A stretch of DNA of 64,000 bases from Chrysogorgia sp. JL179-B06 (Eukaryota > Cnidaria > Anthozoa > Scleralcyonacea > Chrysogorgiidae). Shown here piece by piece: positions 41,960-54,630 of this stretch. Position numbers and translations under genes: made by a program. Below the pieces are notes generated by a model. It ran no database searches and was not told where the DNA came from. It saw only the letters and a program-made list of their open reading frames with translations. Where the stretch lies: assembly GCA_035772405.1 (NCBI GenBank), contig JAYKKM010000065.1, positions 381,001 to 445,000 on the forward strand, in the 5' to 3' direction. Position 1 is the first letter of the stretch. Each line of letters begins with the position of its first letter.

Positions 41960-44815
41960 ATGGCAAGTGAGTGTTATTTGGAAAGCTTACCATTCTATAG
42001 CTTAACTGATAAACAGTTTAGTGCCGTTATTGGTACCTACTTATGTGAATTAGATTTTGACATTGATCTTAATCAACTGATGATGAATCCAGACAAGTTT
42101 GATGAAAATGATTCTGACGTTATGTTAAATTCGCCTGTGTCTAATTATTATACTATTGATAAAACAAATAGTTTGTTAGATAATGCAGGATCAAAAGCCC
42201 TTGCTTTAATTCACTGTAATATAAGAAGTCTATCGAAGAATTTAGCTCTACTACATGATTTGCTATTTTCACTTTCAAAAAACCTGATATCGTCGCTGTA
42301 ACAGAAACTAGATTGAATGACAATGTAGTTTGTAATATTGATATATCGGGATATAATTTCTTCCATATAAATTCGCCAGCAGCAGCTGGAGGAGCTGGAA
42401 TATATGTAGCTAATGATCTAACAACTATTTCTAGACCTGATATAAAAATTAATTGTGATCAGGTTGAATCTTGCTGGATTGAAATAGATGCAGGTTGTAA
42501 TAAAAATAATTTAATAATTGGCTGCATATATAGACATCCAAAAGCAAATATAGAACAGTTTACAGAACAATTAGAAGAGTTGCTTAAACATTTGAAGCGG
42601 GGTAAATATCAGGTGTATATACTGGGTGATATAAATATCGATTTTTAAAAATTTACTAGCCATTTATTAACTGAAAAGTATTTAGATATGCTTTATGCAA
42701 ATAACTTTTTACCTATTATAACCAAACCAACACGATTAACGGATCATAGCAAAACATTGATTGATCACATTTATACAAATACTTCTATTGACCTAATCCT
42801 TTCAGGAATTGGACTTATGGATATCTCAGATCATCTACCAATTTTCTGTATTATACACACACCAATAAAAAGAGTTAAAGATAAGCGGTTATATATATAT
42901 TATAGTAAATTTGATGAAAAGTTATATATTAGCGATATTAATAAAATAGATTGGAATAATATGATTAATGACAATAAAGATCTTAACGAGATAACGGTAA
43001 ATGTAATAAACATGACAGTAAATAAACATGCGCCATACAAAGTAGCATCTCAAAGTAAAATTAAACAATTAAATAAGCCACGGATAACGAAGGGAATATT
43101 AAAATCTATAAAAATTAAGCAAAAAAAATTGTCATTCTAATGATATTAATAAAGTGAATCAATATAAGATGTATGCTAATAAATTAAATCATATAAGAAT
43201 ACAGAGTAAAAGACAGTACTATCATAACAAATTTGAAAGGTGTAAAAGCAATTTAAAAGCGACTTGGAAACTAATTGGAACACTAATTGACGAAAAACAA
43301 AAGGGCAGTTATGCCCAACTAGACCTATCAGAAACAATAAAGCATATACTAGTGCATTAGATATAGCTAACCAATTTAATCACCATTTTGTAAAATTTGA
43401 CAAAATTGAAAACACAAATGATAATCCAACAAGTTATATTCACAACTCCCCAGCCCAATCATCAAAGGTCTGTGAACTATTCCTTAACTTACATGAAAAT
43501 AAAGCATCTGTAGATATTCCCAATAAATTAATCAAAATAATAGGAAAATCACTTTCGATATATTTTACATATATTTACAATGAATCAATAAAAACAGGTG
43601 TTATACCAGATATTTAAAAAATATCTACTGATCCTTTTAATTACAGACCTATATCAACTTTATCACCTTTTAGTAAAATCTTGGAAAGACTTGTATATGA
43701 CCAACTAATACTGTTTTTGGAAAAAAATAATATTCTGTTTGATCATCAATTCGGATTTAGGAAAGGCTATTCTACTGAACAGGCGATTTTAGAAATAACA
43801 GACAATTTAAAAAGTGCTATTGATAAAAAGCAAGTAACATGTGGTTTATTTCTCGATTTTTCCAAAGCGTTCGACACTATAAATCATAAGATTCTACTTG
43901 CCAAAATGAATAAATATGGTATTCGGGGAAATCCATTGTTATGGTTCAGTGATTATTTAACTAACTGAAAACAATATGTTAAAATAGAGAACACTGAATC
44001 TACAATGTTAGAAATTACATGTGGGATACCGCAGGGCTCGACGCTGGGGCCATTACTTTTTTTGCTTTATATCAATGATATGCCTAACTGTGCAAAAAAA
44101 TTATCCTTTCGTATTTTTGCAGATGATATTAACGTCTTTTACTCATGTAATGATATATCAAATCTAGAAACTATAATGAATGAAGAGTTCGATTTAACAT
44201 GTCAATACTGTGCTGTTAATAAATTATCAATTAATCTACAGAAAACACATTATATGTTAATAACCTCAGCAAGGAAGAAAGTTAAAAAAATTAAAATTGC
44301 CAATATTGAACAAAAAAGTTATATAAAGTATTTAGGAATATACTTAGATGAACATTTTGATTGGGAACAACAAATAAGACATGTTAATAATAAAATCGCA
44401 AAAAATATAGGAATAATAAATAAACTTAGATATTTCCTTGATTTAAAAATGTTAAAACAACTCTACTATACACTAGTATAACCATATTTAAAGCTGGGGT
44501 AATACATATACATCCAAATTAACAAAAATTCTCACCAAACAGAATAACTGTATTAGGAATAAATTATTTACATATAGTAGAGAAAGTGCTACACCATATT
44601 TTAATATCTTTAAATTGAGAATTGCAGAGTTTAGTTATAAAATTATTAGTGGAAGATCTGATATGCTGTCATTCTTTACTGAGTTTCTTAAACCAGCATC
44701 AGCATCTCAACAACACAATTATAATACCAGATATGCTGCAAAATTAAATTTCGTTAGACCAAAAGTCAGGACAAATTACGGAATTTATTGCATCAAAAAT
44801 TTGGGAATCTATTGA
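41960..44815 (+). pseudogene. AT-rich non-LTR retrotransposon ORF2 (endonuclease + RT), multiple stops
   Basis: The order is complete but broken. Endonuclease: ALIHCNIRSLSKN, TETRLND, GGAGIYVA, YRHPKAN, LGDINID, DHIYTN, SDHLPIF. RT: RPISTLSPFSKILERL, GFRKGYSTEQAI, LFLDFSKAFDTINH, GIPQGSTLGPLLF, FADD near 44118. Thumb: KYLGIYLDEHFDW. A short C-terminus ends near 44815. Stops or frame changes occur at about 42300, 42646, 43138, 43360, 43618, 43966 and 44480. It is more AT-rich than the other RT copies here, so a different family of the CR1/jockey group. It is old, and it seems to truncate the gene at 41487. Confidence 0.85.
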
Positions 44816-45623
44816 CATTGATATTAAGTATTCATGTTCTCTTAATATACTTAAAAAAAGGTACAAAAATGTCCTTCTATATAGCCAATAAAACAATCAA
44901 TTTAGCTCAATCTATAATATGAATCTATAACTTAACGTAGGTAGTGATCAACTCGAAAGCTTTTGCTCCTTTGATCACTACGCACGAATACTAATGAATT
45001 TATTCAACATTTCAACTCCTGCTAATTAATTAATTACATTATCAGTTGTACTAAATATAATTTTTTGTAAATAGTGTAGAATATTAAAAAATCTTGAATC
45101 TTGAAAAAAATAAGTGCTGAGGCGATATTTTCCAACCTTCGCCCTATAAGTAACCTGCCTTTTGCTGCTAAACTTATCGAATGAGCTTCGTGTATGGACA
45201 AACTCATAATCATCTCACTGTTCACGAACTCTATCCTAAAGCTCAGTCAGCATACCGAGAACTACATAGTACTGAAACTGCTCTTATTCGGGTCAAGAAT
45301 GACATCCTACTCAACATGAATCGGCAGCACGTCACTTTATTGGTGCTACTCGATCTCAGCGCGGCCTTTGACACTGTAGATCATACTATATTGCTTGATC
45401 GACTCTACACAGACTTTGGCATCTCAGGGCATGTTCACTCCTGGTTCACGTCATATCTGCGTGACAGATCCCAGTTTATATCTATCAATGGCGGAAAATC
45501 TCAGAGGTTTGAAGTAAAATATGGTGTACCACAGAGATCCTGTCTCGGCCCTCTCCTCTTTATCCTATATGCAAGCAAGCTGTTTACGATCATCGAACGC
45601 CATCTTCCTGACGCCCATACGTA

Positions 45624-45926
45624 CAGTACTGCTCAGAAAAAACCTAACACTGCGTTCGCGTTCGGAACGAGTTCCGAACGCGTTCAGAACACCATTGTGA
45701 CTTCGATTAAAAGGTTAATCGGAAAAGTTCGTTAATTTCCGACTTTAGCAAACTGCTAAATGGGTTTAACTTGATCATTTGATTGCTGGACTGGTTATGG
45801 TATATGTTCATTAGACGAGATTAAAACAGAAAGTATATTGTTCGGAACGAGAATGGAACGCGTTACGAACGCGTTACGGACGCGTTCGAAACGCGTTTTT
45901 CGTTAGGTTAATTCTGAGCAGTACTG
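45624..45926. mobile_element. 303-bp mariner-type MITE with TA target duplication
   Basis: Termini CAGTACTGCTCAGAA and TTCTGAGCAGTACTG are exact inverses, with a further AACCTAAC / GTTAGGTT pair inside. TA lies directly outside each end (45622-45623 and 45927-45928), and removal rejoins the RT codons for HTY|ADDTQ. CAGT termini and a TA target are Tc1/mariner features. The interior repeats CGCGTTCGGAACG-type words, which add secondary structure. No coding sequence. Confidence 0.85.
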
Positions 45927-46941
45927 TATGCAGATGACACACAATTGTATGTGTCCTTTAACGCCAACTCTTGTGATGATCAATCTGCTGCTGTTGAGGC
46001 CATGCAAAGATGTATTATAGATATGAGAGTGGATGCTTTCTGACTAACTTAAGTTAAATGATGACAAGACTGAGTTTGTTGTCATAGGAACTAGGCAACA
46101 GCTTGCTAAAGTCAACATTGATTCTTTATACGTCGGTGACTGTATGACCTCCCCATCCAGTGTAGTGAAGAATCTTGGATGCTGGTTTGATAGACTGTTA
46201 AAGATGGATAAACACGTAAATAGCATCTGTAAGGCCTCTTTTTTCCATCTATATAACATTCGTAGAATCAGGAAATTTCTTAGCTCTCATTGTACACAGA
46301 CTCTGGTCAATGCATTTGTTACTAGTCGCCTTGACTATTGCAATAGTCTCCTGCTCGGATTACCTAGCAACCAACTACATAGGCTCCAACGTGTTCAGAA
46401 TGCAGCTGCAAGACTTATTTGCAATGTTGGACGGTTTGACCATATTACTCCTTTTCTATGTAGTCATCATTGGTTACCTATTACTTACAGAATTCAGTTT
46501 AAAATCCTACTTTTTACGTTTAAAGCACTTAATGGACTTGCTCCAGAATATATTTGAGAACTCGTAGAACTAAAGATTACTTCCAGATATAATCTTAGAT
46601 CATCCAATGATAAGCACTTACTAGAGCATCCGAAAGTAAAGTTACCCTGGGAGACCGCTCCTTTACTGTTGCGGCACCTAAACTATGGAATAATCTTCCA
46701 AGTGCTCTGCGGAATGCTTCGAATGTTGATAGTTTTAAACGCCTCCTTACTGGTTTTTTCCTATAAACAGATAATTGTACATAAGTCGTACTAGTTGATT
46801 AGATATTTGTATTTATCTGTAACTATCTGTATCCATTATTCTAATAATTGGTATTCACAGTTTGATGTAAATATTTTCATAAGCTTTGAAACAACTGCTA
46901 TCACAACATTGTAAATCTTGTAATTAGTTTTCCTTTGTAAT

Positions 46942-46974
46942 GCGCCTGTGAGCATCTTTCTATGTAACAGGCGC
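46942..46974 (+). other. Conserved 3' stem-loop of the L2/CR1-type element
   Basis: GCGCCTGT pairs with ACAGGCGC around a 17-nt loop, just before the ATT tail. The copies at 32683-32714 and 57585-57616 (minus) have the same hairpin with different stem sequences. Such 3' hairpins are known RT recognition sites in related elements. Confidence 0.6.
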
Positions 46975-47007
46975 ACTATAAGTAAATAAATTATTATTAT
47001 TATTATA

Positions 47008-47695
47008 CAACTGTTCCACTTGGATGACAAACTTTATTAGAGACGTTTCAGCAAGTTCTATTGCATTCTCAGTAATGGAGTCACACTAGAGTGTGTAAAT
47101 GCCAAAAACGTACAAGAAAATATGTTTAAAATATTGGGATGGTGGGATACCTTGGAGGATAACCAGACTGTATAGAATGAAGGCCCTCCAATAATTACGT
47201 TCAGAAATTGATCTTGGGGCTCTGTGGATTTCACTTGGAGGACTTGTTTCTTTCAATCTCTTGTCGACCATACTTATTTTCCGCCCAATATAATTTCCTT
47301 CTCATGGTTTTTGCTGTTAAACCACAAATTTGTGAACTGCCTCATTACCCCCAATACAGGCAGAATGCATGTAGTAAGCTGTAACACCTCTGACTGTATC
47401 GAATGAGGGCAAAGTGTCCACAACTGTTATTCCCTTTACACCTTTCACAGGATTCTCATCTGTGGCTTGAAGGGCATATCTGGCTTGCTTGCGCTCTGTT
47501 CTAGGTATCACAGGTGGTCGATAGGGATAATATTGAGTAGGTGGACCATTGTTGGTTGGGACAGTTACACCAGGTGTTTAGCACCAGTCACATCCATGTT
47601 CACCATTAAATTGCTTCGAATTGCGTACAATTGCTTGTGCGTCACCACAGAAGCACAAAGGGACTACCTAAAGAAACACAAAAAACAATACCAGG
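47008..47695. other. Spacer without recognisable genes
   Basis: No supported coding region. A - frame at 47317-47511 (RTERKQARYALQATDENPVKG) is short and without context. Confidence 0.3.
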
Positions 47696-47860
47696 GTCCG
47701 AATTAGCGCTCCAAAACAGCTTCGCATTTTTCGTTAGTGTCATAATGTAGCATAACATCTCCCAACGTTGCGTAGCGTGTTACAACGTTGCGTAACGTTT
47801 CACAACGTAGCGTAACGTCTAACAACGTACTGTAGCTTAACGCTTTCTAATGTAGCTTAA

Positions 47861-49130
47861 AGTGCATATAAACCCAAATTCGTTTCATTCTAATTAAATT
47901 TGTCATGTCACCAGGATTCTAATGATAAAAACATCTTGTTTGAAGAAAAACTCATTTTGACATGCCAAAAAATACGAATTTTTATTGTTTCAAAAATCAT
48001 GGCCGGTAGTACAGGATCTGAGTACTAGTAGTGTTGTGATGTCTATGTAGTCACGCAGATTTCAGAACCACGTTAAAACATAGTAAACATAGTCTTTTCA
48101 ATGCGTTGTTGCTGGTTATTCCAATACATAATCTAGCGCTGAAAAGTTGGTAACACTTCATAAATCCCTTTTGGTAACGATGAAATACCTAAGGCGAAGA
48201 AACGAGGAAAACAATGGGATGATTTCGTGAAAACTAAGAGAGCAAAGTGGGAACTGACAAAGGAGTCGCGTATTTGTTCCATACAACTTTGCGTCAGATG
48301 ATTTTCGATTTTATAGCGACGCTATAATAAGAAACATTCAATTATTTTAGATAACAAAAATAATGTTAGAGTCACAAGCGATCGACGAGGTTCAGCCATA
48401 GCTTTGGGATGTTGAAAGTGGTTTTATACCAAAGCCGGCGAAGTGCAAACGACGCCTGGCTCGATACCTGTCTAATTCGGCTGCAAGCCTGTAACAACAT
48501 GAACATATCTTCGTCGTCGTCTCGTCGACAACATTACTCTTATCTGTCGCTTCGCCCATTATTTCCACTTCATAAACGTATTCCGTGTTAAAATATGAAC
48601 TATTAGACAAAGAATAACTCTGTCTGGTATAGAATGGTGTAACGCTATCCAACAGCGTCAACATATTGCCGTCAATAATTCTCAAGGAAGTAGATTTCAC
48701 TTAATTCCAGCGGAGTTTGAGTCGATGCGTATCATTCACAGGTCGACGAGGTTCAGCCATAGCTTTGCGATGTTGAAAGTGGTTTTTATACCGAAGCCGG
48801 CGAAGCGCTTCGCCCACTATTTCCACTTCATAATCGTATTCCGCGTTAAAATATGAACTATTAGACAAAGAATGACTTCCTGAATTTGAATTTTACATCG
48901 GCAATACGCTTCTACAAGAACAACGTTTCTTCACGTTTTTACTATGAAAACCTTAGTAATTCGGGGCCAGACGTCACAAACAACTCTCGACCCAGAATAA
49001 AAATATCCAACTTTGGGAGCTTGTAGAATCTTTGTTTTTCATTTTTTCTCGATCAAATAATCTGCAAAAAAAACTTCTATCCATCTCCTCTATCGTTTGA
49101 GCCAAAAACGAATTTGGGTTTATATGCACT
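47861..49130. mobile_element. 1270-bp TTAA element nested in the minisatellite
   Basis: TTAA at 47857-47860 and 49131-49134 flanks AGTGCATATAAACCCAAATT and AATTTGGGTTTATATGCACT. The AGTGCATATAA start is shared with the 36131-39749 element. Inside, a segment around 48385-48440 is partly duplicated at 48735-48800 (ATCGACGAGGTTCAGCCATAG-type block). A - frame at 48392-48700 may derive from a transposase. Confidence 0.8.
48392..48700 (-). pseudogene. Possible THAP-transposase linker fragment
   Basis: A 102-residue frame with CSCCYRLAAELDRYRARRRL near residue 66-85. A CxxC followed by a helix also occurs in the linker exon of the Kolobok-like transposase at 13439-13595 (CHNCTKLSSNLKATKKRM). The similarity is only in pattern, but its place inside a TTAA element makes a shared origin plausible. 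No catalytic motif is present. Confidence 0.3.
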
Positions 49131-49618
49131 TTAACGCTTTCTAATGTAGCGTAACGTCTTACAACGTAGCGTAACGTCGTACAACGTTGCGTAGCGTCTT
49201 ACAACGTTGCGTAACGTTTCACAATGTAGCGTAATGTCTTAGAACGTACTGTAGCTTAACGCTTTCTAATGTAGCGTAACGTCGTACAACGTTGCGTAGC
49301 GTCTTACAACGTTGCGTAACGTTTCACAATGTAGCGTAATGTCTTAGAACGTACTGTAGCTTAACGCTTTCTAATGTAGCGTAACGTCGTACAACGTTGC
49401 GTAGCGTCTTATAACTTTACGTAGCGTCGTACAACGTTGCGTAACGTGTTACAACGTTGCGTAGCGTTTTACAAAGTAGCGTAACGCCTGAAAACATAGT
49501 GTAACACCATTAAGTCCTATAATTGACGTTTACATCACCTCCGTCGCGTCCACCGTGAAATCAGCTTCGCAATTCTCAGAAAAATCACTTCGCAATTTGC
49601 GAACCGCTAATTCGGACC

Positions 49619-50098
49619 TTGAATACCAATAATGTATTATTTGTATACATGTAAATGTGATTGGATTATACTAAAAATGAAACCACTCGTTGTCTGAGTG
49701 AGAGTCACCCTTTGCTTAATTGATTATCTGCTTTTATACAACTCAGGCTTATTGTATAATTGCCAATAATAACAAAATAATAATCTGTTACTAGTGGGCA
49801 CACTTGGTGGAGTGACTTTTTGGTGCCTGGTGGGTCACACACAATTATTTTCAACAAGAATCACACCCTTTTATTTAGTAATTTGTACAAAATAGTGGTA
49901 AGTGGTAGAACAAACAAAATTCATGAGTACTGGTTGGGTGTTACAACTGTTGGTGACTCAACCACTTCTGCTACAAATTGTGCATACATGTATGAAATAC
50001 TTGGGGTGCACTGGTTTGGTGGACCGTAACCCTACTTTGTAGTGTAACCTACCTTTCTTGGCTTAAGCTCATTGGAGAAAAAAGCCATCTTCTTGCAG
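49619..50098. other. Spacer before the tnp2-type remnant
   Basis: AT-rich sequence with no supported gene. Further exons of the - strand transposase remnant could lie here but I cannot define them. Confidence 0.3.
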
Positions 50099-51084
50099 CT
50101 ACCTACACTCTAAAACAAAAGGTTTTAAGAATGGGTTCATTCGTGGTTTCTTCCCCCCAAACCAAAGCCCCATTAGCAGCATATTCTGTGTTCTTAAATG
50201 AGGAGGCAACTCATTTACTGAAGCTTGCAATGGCCAAACTGAGAAATTGGATGAATGGAAGACAGGTATGCCATCTGTATTCCACAGCAACGATAAGTCA
50301 TTTCCAGTGAATCCATGAATGCTTATTAATTCCTTGTATAGTTGAGAGGATGTCACATCACAAATTAGGTGTGTATTGATGATACTGTTCAAATTTCTAT
50401 TTGTTAAGTTGTTGTAGAGCTGGTCATCTGAAAGCAATGCCTTGATCTGTTGTTCTATAGGAATGTATATAAAGAAATATCCATCTTTCATGTTACTACT
50501 ACTAAAGAATGGTTCATGACATGCTTCAGTGTCCTTCTGTTTTGTCTTTTCCAATATACATTTCACAAGATGAGCAATAAAAGTGGATCTGAAAGGCAAG
50601 ATTATGCAATAAAATTTCTGTTAATATTCTCCCATAATAAATATTTTCAATGAATGCAGGGCTCAAATTTGATTGCAAATTTGTCCTGTGACAAACAAAA
50701 GACATGCATAACATGTTTGATTTTGTGAACTTCACTGTGTTCCCAAAATTACCTAGGCCATTTTTGGCTTGGGATAAAAAAATTAAAATTTGAGCCCTGG
50801 ATTGTATTTTAAATATAAATTACATAACATTTGTCAATTTATAACAAATAAAGTTACAGTACATAGTTCACTACCTCAAAATTTTCCATTTTGAATGCTT
50901 TGTAAAATTTATGTTTCGATGATGGTACCGTGTCAGGTAGAAAGGTATTTAACAGTTCAAGAAGGTCTTTCAGAGCTTCACCAGTTAAGCCATGGCGCAG
51001 AACAAAAGATAAAACTAGTAAAAGGCTTTGCATTTTCGTTACATTTGATCCTTGGTATATTGGTTCCTCATTAACGTCAAACAA
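50099..51084 (-). pseudogene. CACTA/EnSpm-type (tnp2-like) transposase fragment
   Basis: Two exon-like frames on -. 51084-50854 reads IYQGSNVTKMQSLLLVLSFV then LRHGLTGEALKDLLELLN. About 50620-50099, after a frame change, has a CSSC-x-YIG zinc-like motif, FFIYIPIEQQIKALL, LYKEL, LSLLWNTDGIPVFHSSNFS, VWPLQASVNELPPHLR and NMLLMGLWFGGKKPRMNPFL. The NTDG-PVF and W-LQ--INELP-HLR motifs match the N-terminal half of tnp2-family transposases. The Asp in WNTDG is a candidate catalytic residue. The C-terminal half and element ends are not identified. Confidence 0.7.
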
Positions 51085-53141
51085 GACCTGTAATCAAAGC
51101 ATTATTGTCACAATAAGTTCAGTAGCAAAGTATTTTTAGTGTCGGTTGGTCGGGAAAAAATGGAAATAAAAATAAGTATTGTTTACGTCTATTAACATAA
51201 ATAAAACTGGGAAAACGTGGAAACTAGCTAGCTGTTCTGATCATTATCTTATGTCTTTCAATTCATATTTTAACAATGAATATAATACATACGTGACTAT
51301 GCGTAAAAAGATCACGCTTTTCGGAATTGCAGGTCTATCTATAAACCATAGTTTATAATAATATAAACCATAGTTTATAATAATGTACAACTGCAACAGA
51401 TTCAATACACAATTTTAATACGAGTTTTTTGGGCAGAATTTTAGCGGCTCACAAAACCACGATGCAAATTGGTATATACCTGTAACAGCACAAAGCACAC
51501 GTAACAGTTTTGATCATGCAGTGTTAACAGTCGACAAGATTTATTTATAATTCGGCGTTTGGCAAGCGCAAGTGAGCATGTCTTACGAGAAGGTTTTAAA
51601 TTGCTATAAATCTCTGCTCAACTTTGTTTAGAACTTGCCTTTAGAATCTTGACTTCTTACAAGTATTAAACTTAATACAAAATAAGAAGAACTGGAATTT
51701 TAAAGTTTATTACTCAATATTAAGTGTATATCTAGAAAACAATAACATTTTATTTACTTTACACAACCACCTAATCAACGATGATAACGTTGCCTGTTCA
51801 CTTTTACAATGTGATTGCTAACATCTTGAGCGTTTAAAACATGAAACAATAAAAGCGATGTGTCGAAACGAATTCGTTATTATTTGTTTCACTGTAAGTG
51901 TATGCGTATTAATAACCAGTCTAATCTTATTTTGACAGAGCTAAAATCAAGTTGACCGGTCATTTTGACCGACACCATGTTGATTTTTAATGTTTAATAA
52001 TATAAATGTAGTGCTTTTATTTACATATTTACAAATGTCATAGACATAGTTCTGCAAGTGGAGCTTCAATATAATAAATGGGAGAAAATATTACCTTAAT
52101 ATATCTGGGAAAGTATTAATAGCTTCTTTGGGCTAGTGACTAGCTATATACAACGTGATAACGACAATAGTACATTTATGGCATTACACTATTATCCAGG
52201 AGTTAGTTCAATGTGGTTGTGGCCATGGTTGAAATGAAAGTAAAAGCCAAATATTGCATTATGTAGCATAACATCTCAAATTAAAAGTATAACAATTAAG
52301 TTATATAACCATAATTCAAACCATTTTTCAGTGCTTCGATAAAAATTTTCCCTCCGTCGAGTAATTGTCCATGCATCGACTAATTCACCCTTAGATATTT
52401 TGTTTAAATGCCCTTGAATTTTTATCATCAGCAATGCTAAGAAAAGTTTGAACCCTCTTTTTAATCTGAGAAAAATACTTTGCCACCCATTTCCCCCCCC
52501 CCCGCCCAACGCATAAATATAGGAACCTTCCCTAATAAAAATGGCGGCTGCAGCAAGGTAAGCTGGTAAGGATTGTACGTTTCTCATTTCGTCTGACTCC
52601 GGCTTAAAATACAACGCTTTTTCTTAAACACAAATAGAAAATATAAGCTTAAGCTTAACACGACTTTGTTTCTCAAGAAAGATTCCGATGATATCGTCAA
52701 TGTAATGTTATTTAACAACGACAGCAGCTGTGATCAATCGAGCAGTAGTGATGATGACCTAGAATATATTTAGTGTAATATATTAAGTATGAGCAGCACT
52801 CATTTGCAGACAATGCCACTGTAAACATATAAAGCAACAATAGACAGTGAAACATTTAACAGGCTTGCCTTTTTAAAGCTTTTGCTTCATCTCCTTTACA
52901 TTTTTCTAACAGACGTTCCATCCTCTCACAGCACCTCTGCCTTTTAGTTTGATTACTTGGTCCTTTGACAAGAATACTGACCTCAGTGTATCTGCAATAA
53001 TTTCCCAGTCTTTAATCTTTAATCATGTACTCCTAAAAACAGTTAAAACTATACTAGGAGGTAAAGTAAAATAAATAGTATACATGGTAATACAGTACAT
53101 ATATAAATAATTGGAGAATGGTTAATAAGGATAAAATATTA
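51085..53141. other. Long stretch without a convincing gene
   Basis: Contains a direct repeat ATAAACCATAGTTTATAATAAT at about 51341-51383 (itself palindromic), a C tract near 52493 and a short acidic frame on + near 52655-52773 (SSCDQSSSSDDDLEYI) that could be a gene terminus. No family is recognised. Confidence 0.3.
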
Positions 53142-54630
53142 AGAATATATATATATATATATATATATACGAAAGTATACAATGTGCCCTACCGGCTATC
53201 ACCATATGGCTTTATGGTAACTGTGGACTTGGGACCCACTATGTACGGCTACACATTGTTGGATTGCATTGTGGAGTCACCAGAGTGCTCAAACTGCGAG
53301 CAGTGAGCAATGCATAATGCTAACAGTAAACGTCTCATTGAGAGAGACTCTCCGCCCAATCCATGAGAGTGCTCAAACCACATGAGCGGTGAGCGTAATA
53401 TATACGAAAGTATACAATGTGCCCTACCGGCTATCACCATATGGCTTTATGGTAACTGTGGACTTGGGACCCACTATGTACGGCTACACATTGTTGGATT
53501 GCATTGTGGAGTCACCAGAGTGCTCAAACTGCGAGCAGTGAGCAATGCATAATGCTAACAGTAAACGTCTCATTGAGAGAGACTCTCCGCCCAATCCATG
53601 AGAGTGCTCAAACCACATGAGCGGTGAGCGTAATATATACGAAAGTATACAATGTGCCCTACCGGCTATCACCATATGGCTTTATGGTAACTGTGGACTT
53701 GGGACCCACTATGTACGGCTACACATTGTTGGATTGCATTGTGGAGTCACCAGAGTGCTCAAACTGCGAGCAGTGAGCAATGCATAATGCTAACAGTAAA
53801 CGTCTCATTGAGAGAGACTCTCCGCCCAATCCATGAGAGTGCTCAAACCACATGAGCGGTGAGCGTAATATATACGAAAGTATACAATGTGCCCTACCGG
53901 CTATCACCATATGGCTTTATGGTAACTGTGGACTTGGGACCCACTATGTACGGCTACACATTGTTGGATTGCATTGTGGAGTCACCAGAGTGCTCAAACT
54001 GCGAGCAGTGAGCAATGCATAATGCTAACAGTAAACGTCTCATTGAGAGAGACTCTCCGCCCAATCCATGAGAGTGCTCAAACCACATGAGCGGTGAGCG
54101 TAATATATACGAAAGTATACAATGTGCCCTACCGGCTATCACCATATGGCTTTATGGTAACTGTGGACTTGGGACCCACTATGTACGGCTACACATTGTT
54201 GGATTGCATTGTGGAGTCACCAGAGTGCTCAAACTGCGAGCAGTGAGCAATGCATAATGCTAACAGTAAACGTCTCATTGAGAGAGACTCTCCGCCCAAT
54301 CCATGAGAGTGCTCAAACCACATGAGCGGTGAGCGTAATATATACGAAAGTATACAATGTGCCCTACCGGCTATCACCATATGGCTTTATGGTAACTGTG
54401 GACTTGGGACCCACTATGTACGGCTACACATTGTTGGATTGCATTGTGGAGTCACCAGAGTGCTCAAACTGCGAGCAGTGAGCAATGCATAATGCTAACA
54501 GTAAACGTCTCATTGAGAGAGACTCTCCGCCCAATCCATGAGAGTGCTCAAACCACATGAGCGGTGAGCGTAATATATACGAAAGTATACAATGTGCCCT
54601 ACCGGCTATCACCATATGGCTTTATGGTAA

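Larger units (their letters stand above)
45105..47007 (+). pseudogene. L2/CR1-type retrotransposon copy (RT only), 5'-truncated
   Basis: It starts in the RT fingers (FSNLRPISNLPFAAKLIE) and continues with [47 protein letters not shown] and, after a MITE, YADDTQLYVSF. Then come DKTEFVVIGTRQQL, SRLDYCNSLLLGLP, LQRVQNAAARLI, HHWLPITYRIQF and a decayed C-terminus to about 46767. Stops lie at 45181, 46040 and 46557. The 3' region ends in a stem-loop (46942-46974) and an ATT tail (46987-47007). It is closely related to the copies at 29.3-32.7 and 57.5-60.4 kb. Confidence 0.85.
47696..49618. repeat. Inverted-end element holding a GTAGCGTAACGT minisatellite, split by a TTAA insertion
   Basis: AGGGTCCGAATTAGCG at 47692 and its inverse CGCTAATTCGGACCTT at 49620 bound the unit, with AATACC on both outer sides as a possible short target repeat. 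Between them is a minisatellite with a ~23-bp core (CAACGTTGCGTAGCGTCTTA and variants) at 47755-47856 and 49131-49510, organised into higher-order ~117-bp repeats near 49133-49400. A separate TTAA element is inserted in the middle. No coding sequence belongs to the minisatellite itself. Confidence 0.7.

Noticed and set aside
53249..54615. Six identical 63-residue frames on the - strand, spaced 235 bp
   Set aside because: They are produced by the tandem DNA repeat; no promoter or domain, and the frame is a consequence of the period.
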